A stretch of 64,000 nt of DNA, taken from contig NZ_JASJPW010000001.1 of assembly GCF_030052995.1 (NCBI RefSeq), positions 2,346,001-2,410,000 of the forward strand. Reading direction: 5' to 3'. Position 1 is the stretch's first letter; every line of letters starts with the position of its first letter. Under the pieces are notes generated by a model. That model worked only from the letters and a program-made list of their open reading frames with translations. It did no database searches and was not told where the DNA came from. Of the stretch, positions 19,399 through 27,779 are shown piece after piece. Source of the stretch: Gemmobacter sp. 24YEA27 (GTDB lineage Bacteria; Pseudomonadota; Alphaproteobacteria; Rhodobacterales; Rhodobacteraceae). A program made the translations under genes and the position numbers.

Positions 19399-19938
19399 TT
19401 ATCTCGGCCCGATCATCATCACCATCTGGCGGCCTTCAAGCTTTGGCATGCTCTCGACTTTGCCGGCATCGCCGACATCAGCCGACACGCGGTTCAAAAG
19501 CTCAAGCCCAAGCTGCTGGTGCGCCATTTCGCGTCCCCGGAAGCGCAGGGTGACCTTTACCTTGTCGCCCTCTTCAAGGAATTTCAGCACCGAGCGCATC
19601 TTGACCTGGTAATCATGCTCATCCGTACCGGGACGGAACTTGATTTCCTTGATCTCGATGATCTTCTGTTTCTTGCGGGCTTCGGCTTCGCGCTTTTGCG
19701 TCTCGTATTTGAACTTGCCGAAATCCATGATCTTACAGACCGGCGGCACGGCATTCGGCGAGATCTCGACCAGGTCGAGCCCGGCCTCTTCCGCCAGCGC
19801 CATGGCACGCGCCGGAGTGACAACACCGACATTTTCGCCATCTGCGCCGATCAGACGGATTTCGGGCGCGCGGATACGATCGTTTACGCGCGGGCCGGTC
19901 TCACGTTGCGGCGGGGCGTTATGGGGTCTGCGTCCTAT
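19399..19938 (-). CDS. infC: Translation initiation factor IF-3, probable AUA start
   Basis: IF-3 binds the 30S subunit and checks start-codon fidelity. The C-terminal half ([21 protein letters not shown], then [18 protein letters not shown]) is diagnostic. The N-domain ([20 protein letters not shown] and onward) lies upstream of the first in-frame ATG (19803) in an open frame that contains no ATG, GTG or TTG. The best initiator is the ATA at 19936-19938, with AAGGAA about 9 bases before it, giving 179 residues, the family length. Enteric infC uses the rare AUU start for self-control, so a non-canonical start fits the biology. An AAT three codons upstream is a weaker alternative. Confidence 0.88.
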   Translation of the reverse strand: MGRRPHNAPPQRETGPRVNDRIRAPEIRLIGADGENVGVVTPARAMALAEEAGLDLVEISPNAVPPVCKIMDFGKFKYETQKREAEARKKQKIIEIKEIKFRPGTDEHDYQVKMRSVLKFLEEGDKVKVTLRFRGREMAHQQLGLELLNRVSADVGDAGKVESMPKLEGRQMVMMIGPR

Positions 19939-20262
19939 GGTAGTATTTCCTTCTGAGGTGAAAACCGGTCGCGAACTTACTCCCGAAGGCGCTGGCTTTC
20001 AAGCGCCCGGGAGCAGGGAATTCAGGGGCGGCGGGCTGTCCTGAGAAAGAACTGCCGTGATTGCGGCTTTGTGGGCTCCGAGACGCTGCGGTTGTCCGGA
20101 GCGGTGGTCGTGATCGGGCGGTTGGGCGCAAATTCGCTGATCCCAGGGCTGAGCGGGATTCTTCCCTTTTTGACTGGCGTTCGGGGCTGAGACTTTTCAA
20201 TTCGGGCAGATCCTGCCATATCCGGGCAATCCGGGCTGTTTTCCGGCAATGGGAGATTCATC
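19939..20262. other. Non-coding divergent region between infC and the Ala-rich protein gene
   Basis: These 324 bases hold the infC leader (a possible AAGGAA ribosome site near 19945-19950) and the GGGAG ribosome site at 20250-20254 ahead of the plus-strand ATG at 20263. I see no conserved ORF or RNA signature. The frames that stay open on the minus strand are arginine- and serine-rich and look like noise. Confidence 0.5.
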
Positions 20263-20940
20263 ATGAACAGAAGCGTAATCATCGGCGCCATCGTCGTCCT
20301 GCTGGCGGCGGGTGGCTACTACCAGTTCAGCTATAAGCCGGCCCAGGAACAAGCCGCAGCGGCAGAGAAGGTGAAAGCCGAAGCTGCGGCCAAGGCCGCA
20401 GAAGATGCAAAGCTCGCTGAGGAAGCTGCGAAGAAAGCAGAAGAAGAGGCGGCTGCTGCCGCAGCTGCCACTGCTGCTGCAACCGAAGAAGCCGCCACCG
20501 ATCTCGGGAATGCTGCAACCGAAGCGGCAGGCGAGGCCGGTGCGGCTGTCGCCGGCGCGGCGGAATCGGCCGCCACTGCTGCGGGCGAGGCCGTTGATGG
20601 TGCCGCAACCGCTGTTGGAAATGCTGCAGAAGCCGCTGGCAATGCTGCAACCTCGGCCGGTGAAGCTGTGTCGGAAGCGGTCGAATCCGCCACCACCACA
20701 ACCGAAACCGCCGTGGAAGGCGCCGCCGCACCCGAAGGCACCGCTGCTCCGGCATCGGATGCGAATGCCGCACTCGATCCGGCCAATTTCGATGCGGATA
20801 AGGTGAATGCACTGATCGACGCGTCCTCGCTGGATGCGGCGAGCAAGGGTATTCTGAAAACCGCAGTCGAAAGCGCGAAAGCGAACCCGGCTCTGGTGGC
20901 AAGCGTGCTGGCTCAGGTCCGGACCGCACTCGGCCTGTGA
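20263..20940 (+). CDS. Alanine-rich membrane-anchored coiled-coil protein
   Basis: The 225-residue product has one N-terminal membrane segment (SVIIGAIVVLLAAGGYYQF), then an Ala/Glu/Lys-rich helical stretch (about 25-75). A longer Ala/Gly/Thr/Glu region follows with recurring EAAGxAAxxAxEA units (about 80-155). The compact C-terminal block (DADKVNALIDASSLDAASKG, about 180-225) is the only part with ordinary composition and is probably the conserved domain. It probably sits in the inner membrane with the bulk in the periplasm. GGGAGATTCATC precedes the ATG and a strong terminator follows. I do not recognise a function. Confidence 0.7.
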   Translation: MNRSVIIGAIVVLLAAGGYYQFSYKPAQEQAAAAEKVKAEAAAKAAEDAKLAEEAAKKAEEEAAAAAAATAAATEEAATDLGNAATEAAGEAGAAVAGAAESAATAAGEAVDGAATAVGNAAEAAGNAATSAGEAVSEAVESATTTTETAVEGAAAPEGTAAPASDANAALDPANFDADKVNALIDASSLDAASKGILKTAVESAKANPALVASVLAQVRTALGL

Positions 20941-20981
20941 TTGCAGGGCCCTGCCGGTCCAGGCCGGAGGTGTGAAACAGG

Positions 20982-21020
20982 AAAACGGCTGCAGGGACGA
21001 TCCTGCAGCCGTTTTTTTTA
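20982..21020 (+). terminator. Strong terminator after the Ala-rich protein gene
   Basis: AAAACGGCTGCAGG (20982-20995) pairs over 14 bases with CCTGCAGCCGTTTT (21002-21015). The run of T continues to 21019. It lies 42 bases after the stop. Confidence 0.9.
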
Positions 21021-21067
21021 TTTGGCAGGCCCGGGCTCAGAGCGGAGACAGAGATCAGATAGGCAGA

Positions 21068-21099
21068 AGGCCGCAAGGTGGGATCCCTGCGGCCTTTGC
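21068..21099. terminator. Hairpin between convergent Ala-rich gene and fpr
   Basis: AGGCCGCA and TGCGGCCTTT form a stem around GGTGGGATCCC, close to the 3' end of fpr (stop at 21120). On the minus strand it is followed by TTCTGCC, so it may serve as a weak fpr terminator. Confidence 0.5.
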
Positions 21100-21119
21100 G
21101 TCTTAACCTGTCTGAGGTG

Positions 21120-21941
21120 TCAGATCCCGTCGCCCACAAAAGCCTTCTCGACCACGAATTGCTTCGGGTCGGAATTGGCACCCTCCTCAAGCCCGAAGCT
21201 CTCCAGCGTCGCCTTCACATCGACGTTGAATGCGAGCGAGCCACAGACCATGGCGCGGTCTTCTTCCGGGTTGATCTTCGGCAGGCCGAGATCCTCGAAG
21301 ACCTTGCCCGAGGCGAGGTTATCGGTGATCCGGCCCATATTTGGCGACTCTTCGCGGGTGGTGGTCGGATAATAAAGGAGCTTGTCGCCGATCAGCTCGC
21401 CGATCAGCGGGTCCTCCTTCAGCCCCTCGATCAGCGCGCGGCCATACTCCAGCTCGGCATTCTCGCGGCAGGTATGCATCATGATGACCTGGTCATATTT
21501 CTCCCAGGTCTCCGGCTCGCGCAGCAGCGAGGCAAAAGGCGCGAAACCGGTGCCGGTGGCAAGGAACCAGAGCCGCTTGCCCGGAAGCAGCGCGTCATGG
21601 ACCAGGGTGCCGACGGGTTTCGGGCGCAGGATGATCTGATCGCCCGGCTTCACATGCTGCAGTTTCGAGGTCAGCGGGCCATCGGGCACTTTGATCGAGT
21701 AGAATTCCAGCTCTTCATCCCAGGCGGGCGAGGCGATGGAATAGGCGCGCAAAAGCGGTTTGCCATTTTCGCCCATCAGCCCGATCATCACAAACTCGCC
21801 CGAACGGAACCGCAGCGATTGCGGCCGCGCGACGCGGAAGGAAAACAGCCGGTCGGTCCAGTGTCTGACCGAGGTGACGGTCTGGGCATCGGGCAGATGC
21901 GGTTTTGCCGGGCGCTCAGTGGTTGCGGCGGTCTCGGTCAT
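21120..21941 (-). CDS. fpr: Ferredoxin/flavodoxin--NADP+ reductase
   Basis: FAD enzyme exchanging electrons between NADPH and ferredoxin or flavodoxin. RAYSIASP is the FAD-binding motif and GTGFAPFASLL the NADP-binding motif. The C-terminus FVVEKAFVGDGI is typical of the short proteobacterial FprA/FPR class. I prefer the ATG at 21941 because GGAG lies 6 bases upstream; an ATG at 21965 gives 8 more acidic residues. It is the last gene of the sulfate-reduction operon and can be inferred to feed electrons to CysI. Confidence 0.9.
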   Translation of the reverse strand: MTETAATTERPAKPHLPDAQTVTSVRHWTDRLFSFRVARPQSLRFRSGEFVMIGLMGENGKPLLRAYSIASPAWDEELEFYSIKVPDGPLTSKLQHVKPGDQIILRPKPVGTLVHDALLPGKRLWFLATGTGFAPFASLLREPETWEKYDQVIMMHTCRENAELEYGRALIEGLKEDPLIGELIGDKLLYYPTTTREESPNMGRITDNLASGKVFEDLGLPKINPEEDRAMVCGSLAFNVDVKATLESFGLEEGANSDPKQFVVEKAFVGDGI

Positions 21942-22047
21942 CTCGGGCTCCGTCTCGGGCGCCATCCGGGCGCGGTCTCATTTAAGGCACAGGCGGGGCC
22001 GGGGTAAACCGGGCCTCGCTGTGGCATATCTTCGCGTGGCCAATGGA

Positions 22048-22452
22048 TCAGGCGCGCAGGCGGCCCTGGTAATCATGCGCCATCCAGTTGGCGCGGAATT
22101 TCCATTGCTCTTCCGGCTGGCGTTGAGCGAGCTCATCCGGGATCTCGACCCCGTCAAAGCCGACCCGGCGGCACATTGCATATTGATCGGAGATAACAGG
22201 CCCGAGTGCAAGCAGCTGCCCTTTGTAGCCGAGCATCCGGAGCCTGCGCGCGATGGTAAAGGCGCGGCCATCCGAAAAGGCCGGGAAGGCGACCCGGATC
22301 AGGGTGAGCCGGTCAAGATATGGGATCAGTGCCTCGGGACTGTCGGTATTCGACAGATCGACGGCGATGTCGGTCGCGGTCAGCTCGGCCAAAGCCGGGA
22401 TCTCGCGGGCGGGGGCCGGGGAGAAACCGGCATCGGTGACAATAATGCTCAT
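22048..22452 (-). CDS. DUF934 protein of the assimilatory sulfite-reduction operon
   Basis: The 134-residue product is the DUF934 family, almost always found beside cysH and cysI in proteobacteria and therefore linked to sulfite reduction. Recognisable blocks are LIRVAFPAFSDGRAFTIARRL, then GPVISDQYAMCRRVGFD. No cofactor site is obvious and the mechanism is unknown. It follows cysH on the same strand after a short spacer packed with palindromes, and precedes fpr. Confidence 0.85.
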   Translation of the reverse strand: MSIIVTDAGFSPAPAREIPALAELTATDIAVDLSNTDSPEALIPYLDRLTLIRVAFPAFSDGRAFTIARRLRMLGYKGQLLALGPVISDQYAMCRRVGFDGVEIPDELAQRQPEEQWKFRANWMAHDYQGRLRA

Positions 22453-22490
22453 GTCTCAGTCCTCTTTTTGCTGTCGGTCGGGCAGGGAGC

Positions 22491-22552
22491 CCGGTTCCTG
22501 TACAGGAACCGGACCGATTTCTGTGCAGAAATCGGCGCCGCTCATGCGGCGC
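22491..22552. repeat. Three adjacent perfect palindromes between cysH and the DUF934 gene
   Basis: Palindrome 1 (22491-22512) has the half-site CCGGTTCCTGT. Palindrome 2 (22514-22535) has CCGATTTCTG with a TG centre. Palindrome 3 (22535-22552) is GCGCCGC with a TCAT loop and covers the cysH stop codon. Each could fold as a hairpin in the operon mRNA. The first two share a TTyCTGnnCAGrAA core also present after ndk at 58053. Confidence 0.75.
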
Positions 22553-23291
22553 TCTCGCTGGTATTGCGCACGGGCTTGCCGCCCGCGAAATGGATGCCGC
22601 ATTCGGTTTTCTGCTGGCCACGCCAGCGCCCGGCGCGCGGGTCTTCGCCGGGCTTCACCGGGCTGGTGCAGGGCGCGCAGCCGATGGACGGATAGCCTTT
22701 CGCGACCAGCGGATGGCGCGGCAGGTTGTTATTGGTGATATAGTCTTCCAGATCCTCGCGCCCCCAATGCGCCAGCGGATTGACCTTGATGCGGAAATCG
22801 CCCTCATTCTCGAAGAAATCCAGCGTGCCGCGATCCGAGTTCTGAAAGCGTTTGCGCCCGGTGATCCAGCCCTCAAACGGTTTCAGCGCGCGTTCCAGCG
22901 GCTCGACCTTGCGCACATTGCAGCAGGCATCCGTGCTGTAGAGATGCAGCGTATTGTCCGGGTCTTCGAAGTGAAGCCGGTGCGGATTGGCGCGGATGGT
23001 GCGGATGTCACAAAGATCGAGACGCTCGGCCAGCTCGCGCTGATAGTCCAGCGTTTCCTTGAAGAGCATCCGGGTGTCGACGAACAGCACCGGGGTTTCC
23101 GGCGCCAGCAGCGACACCAGATGCAACAGCACCACCGATTCCGCGCCGAAAGACGAGACCAGGGCCACCCGGCCCAGGTCATCATCCTGCAAAGCATGTT
23201 CCAGCACATCATGGGCCGAATGGTGTTTGTAGCGCGCGTTCAGCGCGGCCACCCGGTCGGCAACCGGATAGGCGCTCAGATCACGCGGCAT
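22542..23291 (-). CDS. cysH: Adenylyl-sulfate (APS) reductase, [4Fe-4S] type
   Basis: Reduces activated sulfate to sulfite in cysteine synthesis. The 249-residue protein carries both cysteine pairs of iron-sulfur APS reductases, CCNVRKVEPL and SIGCAPCT, plus the catalytic C-terminal ECGIHF. This argues for APS rather than PAPS as substrate (EC 1.8.4.10). VSSFGAESVVLLHL is the PP-loop. ATG 23291 overlaps the cysI stop by 11 bases, so the genes are coupled. Confidence 0.92.
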   Translation of the reverse strand: MPRDLSAYPVADRVAALNARYKHHSAHDVLEHALQDDDLGRVALVSSFGAESVVLLHLVSLLAPETPVLFVDTRMLFKETLDYQRELAERLDLCDIRTIRANPHRLHFEDPDNTLHLYSTDACCNVRKVEPLERALKPFEGWITGRKRFQNSDRGTLDFFENEGDFRIKVNPLAHWGREDLEDYITNNNLPRHPLVAKGYPSIGCAPCTSPVKPGEDPRAGRWRGQQKTECGIHFAGGKPVRNTSESAA

Positions 23292-24951
23292 CCTTCGCGT
23301 CTCCGCTCTCATAAAGGGCGGCCTTGAAGGGCTCCATCCCGAGGCGACGGAAAGCGTCGAGGAAGCTTTCCTGCGGCCCTTCACGCTCGCTCAGATAGGC
23401 GCGCACGATCCGCTCCACCGCCGGCACCACCTGGTCATAGGCAAAGCCCGGGCCGGTCTTGTCGCCGATTGCGGCATCTTCGGCACCCGAGCCACCGAGG
23501 GTGATCTGGTAATTCTCGACCCCCGCCCGGTCGAGCCCGAGAATGCCGATATGACCGACATGGTGGTGACCGCAGGCATTGATGCAGCCCGAGATCTTGA
23601 TCTTCAGCGGTCCGATCTCATGTTCGAGGTCGAGCTCTTTGAACCGCATGGCAATTTCCTGCGCCACGGGGATCGAGCGCGCGGTCGCCAGCGCGCAGTA
23701 ATCCATGCCGGGGCAGGCGATGATATCCGAGATCAGCCCTACATTGGCAGTGGCAATGCCGCCCTGGACGAGCGCTGCATGAAGCGCCGGCAGGTCGCCT
23801 TTATGGACATGCGGCAGGATCACATTCTGCTCATGGCTGATGCGGATATCGTCATGGCCGAATGTCTCGGCCAGATCCGCGATCAGCTTCATCTGGTCCG
23901 AGGTCTGGTCGCCCGGCGTCTTGCCCTGTTCCTTCACCGAGATCGTCACGATCGCATATTGATCGTTCTTATGGGCGGCGAGGTTGGTATTGGCCCAGGC
24001 CCGGAACACCGGATCGGCCTTGTAGAAATCCTCATGGGCGGTGACCGGAGCATCGCGGAAGGAGGGCGGGGCGAAAGCGGCCTGGATATCTTCCAGCAGC
24101 GCCTGATCTGCGCCGCCAAAGAGCGGGCGCAGCTCTTCAAACCGCTCTTCCACCAGCCGGGTGATCTCTTCCTTGCCGGTCTCATGCAGCGTGATCTTGA
24201 TACGCGCCTTGTATTTATTGTCGCGCCGGCCCAGCACGTTATAGACGCTGAGGACCGCTTCGACATAAGGCAGCAGATCGGCCTCGGGCAGGAATTCCCG
24301 CACTACCATGCCGATCAGCGGGGTGCGGCCAAGGCCGCCGCCCACAAGCACGCGAAAACCGATCTCGCCCTGATCGTTCTTCACCAGTTGCAGACCAATG
24401 TCATGCGCCCGGATCACCGCGCGGTCATGCACAGCGCCGGTGATGGCGATCTTGAACTTGCGCGGCAGGAACTGGAATTCCGGGTGATCGGTCGACCACT
24501 GGCGCAACAGCTCGGCATAGGCGCGGGGATCGGCGATCTCATCAGCCGCCGCACCCGCGAAATGGTCGGCGGTCACGTTGCGGACGGTATTGCCCGAGGT
24601 TTGGATCGCATGCATGCCGACATCGGCCAGCGCGGTCAGGATCGCAGGAATATCCGGCAGTTTCGGCCAGTTGAACTGGATATTCTGCCGCGTGGTCCAA
24701 TGGCCATACCCCTTGTCCCAGGTCGCGCCGATCTTCGCCAGCTGGCGCATCTTGCGCGCGTTCAGCGTGCCATAGGGAATGGCGACCCGCAGCATATAGG
24801 CATGGAGTTGCAGATAGAGCCCGTTCATCAGCCGCAAGGGCCGGAACTCTTCCTCGGTCAGGCTGCCATCGAGCCGGCGTTCGACCTGCTGCGAGAACTG
24901 CGCCACGCGCTCGCGGACGAAACGCTCATCGAAGTCGGTATAATCATACAT
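23281..24951 (-). CDS. cysI: Sulfite reductase hemoprotein (CysI / NirA-like)
   Basis: Six-electron reduction of sulfite to sulfide using siroheme and a [4Fe-4S] cluster. The 556-residue product has the two duplicated ferredoxin-like halves and the cluster cysteines in CPGMDYCALA and CINACGHHHVGHIG. I place the start at ATG 24951 (MYDYTDFDERF); the upstream in-frame extension lies inside the DUF2849 gene. No separate cysJ flavoprotein is seen, so electrons probably come through ferredoxin or flavodoxin and the fpr gene product. It overlaps the DUF2849 gene by 8 bases. Confidence 0.92.
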   Translation of the reverse strand: MYDYTDFDERFVRERVAQFSQQVERRLDGSLTEEEFRPLRLMNGLYLQLHAYMLRVAIPYGTLNARKMRQLAKIGATWDKGYGHWTTRQNIQFNWPKLPDIPAILTALADVGMHAIQTSGNTVRNVTADHFAGAAADEIADPRAYAELLRQWSTDHPEFQFLPRKFKIAITGAVHDRAVIRAHDIGLQLVKNDQGEIGFRVLVGGGLGRTPLIGMVVREFLPEADLLPYVEAVLSVYNVLGRRDNKYKARIKITLHETGKEEITRLVEERFEELRPLFGGADQALLEDIQAAFAPPSFRDAPVTAHEDFYKADPVFRAWANTNLAAHKNDQYAIVTISVKEQGKTPGDQTSDQMKLIADLAETFGHDDIRISHEQNVILPHVHKGDLPALHAALVQGGIATANVGLISDIIACPGMDYCALATARSIPVAQEIAMRFKELDLEHEIGPLKIKISGCINACGHHHVGHIGILGLDRAGVENYQITLGGSGAEDAAIGDKTGPGFAYDQVVPAVERIVRAYLSEREGPQESFLDAFRRLGMEPFKAALYESGDAKDAA

Positions 24952-25252
24952 GATCGAGGTCTGCCTGTTTCCCGTGGTGATAGTTCGAGGGGCCGCGCGT
25001 GCGGAAGGCCTCACGGAAATGGGTGGGTTCGGGGCCGTTCGGGCCCGGTTTCGCATCTGCAAGATAGGCACCGACGATCAGCCGCCCCTGCGCATTGGCA
25101 TGGAGAAGGCGCAGCTGGGCATGGGCCTCATCTTCGATCAGCTCGGCCTCTGCATGGACAAGGGTCCAGCGGTCATCGGCGGTAAGATAGACGACATCCC
25201 CTTCGCGCAGGCGATTGGCGGTGACGACTTTCGGGGTAAAGCGGCGGCTCAT
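24944..25252 (-). CDS. DUF2849 small protein of the cys operon
   Basis: The 102-residue product opens MSRRFTPKVVTANRL, followed by GDVVYLTADDRW, typical of DUF2849, a family found between the SUMT gene and cysI in alphaproteobacteria. It overlaps cobA by 4 bases and cysI by 8, so it sits in the middle of a tightly coupled operon. The function is unknown. Its constant position suggests a helper role for siroheme insertion or sulfite reductase, which is inference only. Confidence 0.85.
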   Translation of the reverse strand: MSRRFTPKVVTANRLREGDVVYLTADDRWTLVHAEAELIEDEAHAQLRLLHANAQGRLIVGAYLADAKPGPNGPEPTHFREAFRTRGPSNYHHGKQADLDHV

Positions 25253-26021
25253 GCGCGGGCCTCCTCGTGACTGGTCATGGCGGGAATGGCCGCGCGGGGC
25301 GCGAGGCCGAAAAGGATGATGGCGGGGCCGGTGCAACACAGCGCCAGCGCGGGCAGCGACGAAAGCGTCCCGGCATGGACCCGCTGATCGGCGCGCGAGG
25401 CGTTCTCGACCAGGGTGACCGGCGTTTCCGGCCCTGCGCCATGCATCAGCAGCCGGCCTTGGATGAAACGGGCCGATTTCTTGCCCATATAGATCGCCGC
25501 AACCTCAGTGGCACGGGCGAGACCGCGCCAGTCCTGTTCGGCAAAACCGTCCATGTCATGGCCGGTCAGAATGCGCAGGCTCGCATTGCGGCCGCGCTTT
25601 GTCAGCGCCTGGCCGATTGCCGCCGCCGCAACCGGCGCGGTCGAAAGGCCGGGCAGGATGCGAAAGCTCAGTCCAGCGGCCTCCAGCGCCTCGATCTCTT
25701 CGTCGAGACGGGCGAAAATTCCCGGATCGCCGCCTTTGAGACGAACGATGCGCGCGCCGGTCTGAGCGGTTTCAACCAGAACCCGGTTGATCGTCGATTG
25801 CGCGACCGAAGGGCCAAAGCCCTCTTTGCCAACGTCAATGCGGCGGACATGGGCCGGGATCAGCGCCATCACCTCTTCGCCGACGAGACGGTCATGGATC
25901 ACCACCTCAGCCGCCTCAAGCGCGCGCAGCACGCCGAGCGTAAGGTGATCGGCCGCGCCCGGGCCAGCCCCGCGAAGGTCACGGGCGGCAGATCCTTAAG
26001 GGGGGCGCTGGCTGTCAACAT
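25249..26021 (-). CDS. cobA: Uroporphyrinogen-III C-methyltransferase (siroheme synthesis), one apparent frameshift
   Basis: Adds two methyl groups to uroporphyrinogen III to make precorrin-2 for siroheme, the CysI cofactor (EC 2.1.1.107). Motifs are VIHDRLV, the KGGDPGIFAR loop and LPGLSTAPVAAAA. The true N-terminus (MLTASAPLKDLPPVTFAG) starts at ATG 26021 in a different frame. Adding one base to the CCCC run at 25968-25971 yields GAGPGAADHLTLGVLRALEAA, the conserved first SAM motif, and a normal 257-residue enzyme. First gene of the cys operon, divergent from an Lrp regulator. Confidence 0.85.
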
Positions 26022-26188
26022 GGCTTGGATCCTGGCTTTCGGGCAGGTTTGGCGGCGGGGCCGGTTTGCACTGGCAGCAATATAGGACTTTTTCCTCTGA
26101 ATCGGCCAGATCCCCTTGCAGATAAGGAAGAATGTTCCGATACTCTGGCCTCTGGGAACGCAGTTCTGCGTCAGAGGGGAAATCAGGA

Positions 26189-26650
26189 ATGGCAGCCGCG
26201 CTGGACGATCTGGACCGGAAAATCCTGTCCGAACTGCAACAGGATGCAGAGCAGTCGCTGGACGAGATTGCCCGCAAGGTGGGCTCGTCGAAAACACCGG
26301 TCTGGAACCGGATCCGGCGCATGAAAGAACAGGGCGTGATCTCGCGCCAGACGGTGATCCTCGATGCCGAGGCCCTCGGGCTTGAGGCCTGTTTTTTCGT
26401 GCTGATCCGCACCTCGGAACATGAGGCGGACTGGCAGCGCAAATTCCTCCACGCGCTGCGCGAACGCCCCGAAGTGCTTGAGGCGCATCGGCTGGCGGGG
26501 GATATCGATTACATCCTCAAGGTGCGGGTGAAAAACGCCCGTGCCTATGATGAATTCTATCAGGCGCTGATTTCCGAGGTGAAGATTTACAATGTCACCG
26601 CGCTTCTGAGCATGGAAGAAATCAAGTCGACCACAGTCCTGCCGGTTTAA
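26189..26650 (+). CDS. Lrp/AsnC-family regulator divergent to the cys operon
   Basis: The 153-residue product has an N-terminal helix-turn-helix (LDDLDRKILSELQQDAEQSL, then EIARKVGSSKTPVWNRIRRM) and a RAM domain with the RLAGDIDYILKVRV strand. ATG 26189 follows GAGGGGAAATCAGGA. It is transcribed away from cobA with about 167 bases between them, which makes it the likely local controller of the sulfate-reduction operon. The effector, perhaps a sulfur amino acid, is inference. It overlaps the convergent DMT transporter gene by 4 bases. Confidence 0.88.
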   Translation: MAAALDDLDRKILSELQQDAEQSLDEIARKVGSSKTPVWNRIRRMKEQGVISRQTVILDAEALGLEACFFVLIRTSEHEADWQRKFLHALRERPEVLEAHRLAGDIDYILKVRVKNARAYDEFYQALISEVKIYNVTALLSMEEIKSTTVLPV

Positions 26651-27603
26651 CGGAAGCGCGGCAGGGGGATGACGCCCTGCGCCACCAGCACCCCAAGCGC
26701 GACAAGCCCCGCCGCCCCGGCCTGGAGCCAGTTCCAGGGCGCGGAAAGCCAGAGGAACATGATCAGCATGACGTAAAACGGAGAGGCATTGGTATGCAGC
26801 GATGACATGCCGATGCCGATCCTGTTGATCGAGATGATCCATAAAAGCTGACACAGGGCGAGCCCGCCTATGGCGAACAGGCCGAGCGAGATCACCTCGC
26901 GCATTCCCCAAAGGCCAGGATCGGCCAGCGGCGCGCCCAAGGCGAGATTGGCCCCGGCGATGACCAGCATGGAAATGGCTGCCCCCGCCATGGTCAGCGC
27001 GGTGCGCCCGATCAGGGAAAGGGTTGGAAAGCTGGTCACCGTCAGCCGTGAGCCAAGCGTATAGAGCAGCACCGAGCCGCAGCAAAACAGCGCGCCAAGC
27101 GCCACATTGCTGCCTCCGGCGCTGAAATCCAGGGCAAGCAGGCCGCCGGCCATGGAAAGCGTAATTCCGGCAATGAGTTGCAGGCTCAGCCGTCGTCCGT
27201 CGAACAGCACCTCAAGCGCGATGGCCACCACCGGCATCGCTGCGGTAATCACCGCCGCCGTCACCGGTCCGCCCGCCGCCTGGCCCATGATCAGACACCA
27301 GGCCGCGATCCCGATCAGCGCCCCGACCGCGATCCCGCGCAGCCAGTCCGCCCGCAAAATCGCGCGCGGCCCATCTGCCAGCACCCAGACCGGCAACAGA
27401 ACCAGCGCCGCGAGGCCGATCCTTACGGCACCCAGCTGGTCCGAGGGCATGATCGGAATTAGAAACTCTGCCGCCGGCAACCCGGCCGCCCAGACCACCA
27501 TAGAGATCATGCAGATCAGATGCCCGGACAGAAGCCGGTTCCCCGGCAGATGCTGGCCGGGGATCGGATCGGAAGGCGGGGCAGGGCGCGCGAGACTTGT
27601 CAT
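26647..27603 (-). CDS. EamA/DMT-superfamily transporter
   Basis: The 318-residue inner-membrane protein has about ten hydrophobic helices in two EamA repeats (for example ICMISMVVWAAGLPAAEFL in repeat 1 and VLLYTLGSRLTV in repeat 2). The family mostly exports amino acids or metabolites. No substrate can be assigned. ATG 27603 gives a complete first helix. It overlaps the preceding regulator by 4 bases at the 3' ends. Confidence 0.85.
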   Translation of the reverse strand: MTSLARPAPPSDPIPGQHLPGNRLLSGHLICMISMVVWAAGLPAAEFLIPIMPSDQLGAVRIGLAALVLLPVWVLADGPRAILRADWLRGIAVGALIGIAAWCLIMGQAAGGPVTAAVITAAMPVVAIALEVLFDGRRLSLQLIAGITLSMAGGLLALDFSAGGSNVALGALFCCGSVLLYTLGSRLTVTSFPTLSLIGRTALTMAGAAISMLVIAGANLALGAPLADPGLWGMREVISLGLFAIGGLALCQLLWIISINRIGIGMSSLHTNASPFYVMLIMFLWLSAPWNWLQAGAAGLVALGVLVAQGVIPLPRFR

Positions 27604-27733
27604 AGGATGAAGGCTGTCACGCGGCAGCTCTGGCCACTGTTCCAGGTGCGACCGGTTCTGGCGCGTTCTGGCCAGCCGGGCTGAAGATGTGTATTTAACT
27701 CAGGAGGAAGAGGCTTTGATTTCCTCGTGACAG

Positions 27734-27758
27734 AAATACGCCCGCCGGAGGCATCCGC
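27734..27758. repeat. Half copy of the intergenic repeat, reverse orientation
   Basis: The stretch AAATACGCCCGCCGGAGGC with CATCCGC aligns, with two or three differences, to the reverse complement of the left arm of the elements at 5785 and 10506 (GCGGGATGCCTCCGGCGGGG then ATATTT). No matching right arm is visible. Confidence 0.45.
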
Positions 27759-27779
27759 AAGTTGTCAAAGACGCTAAGC

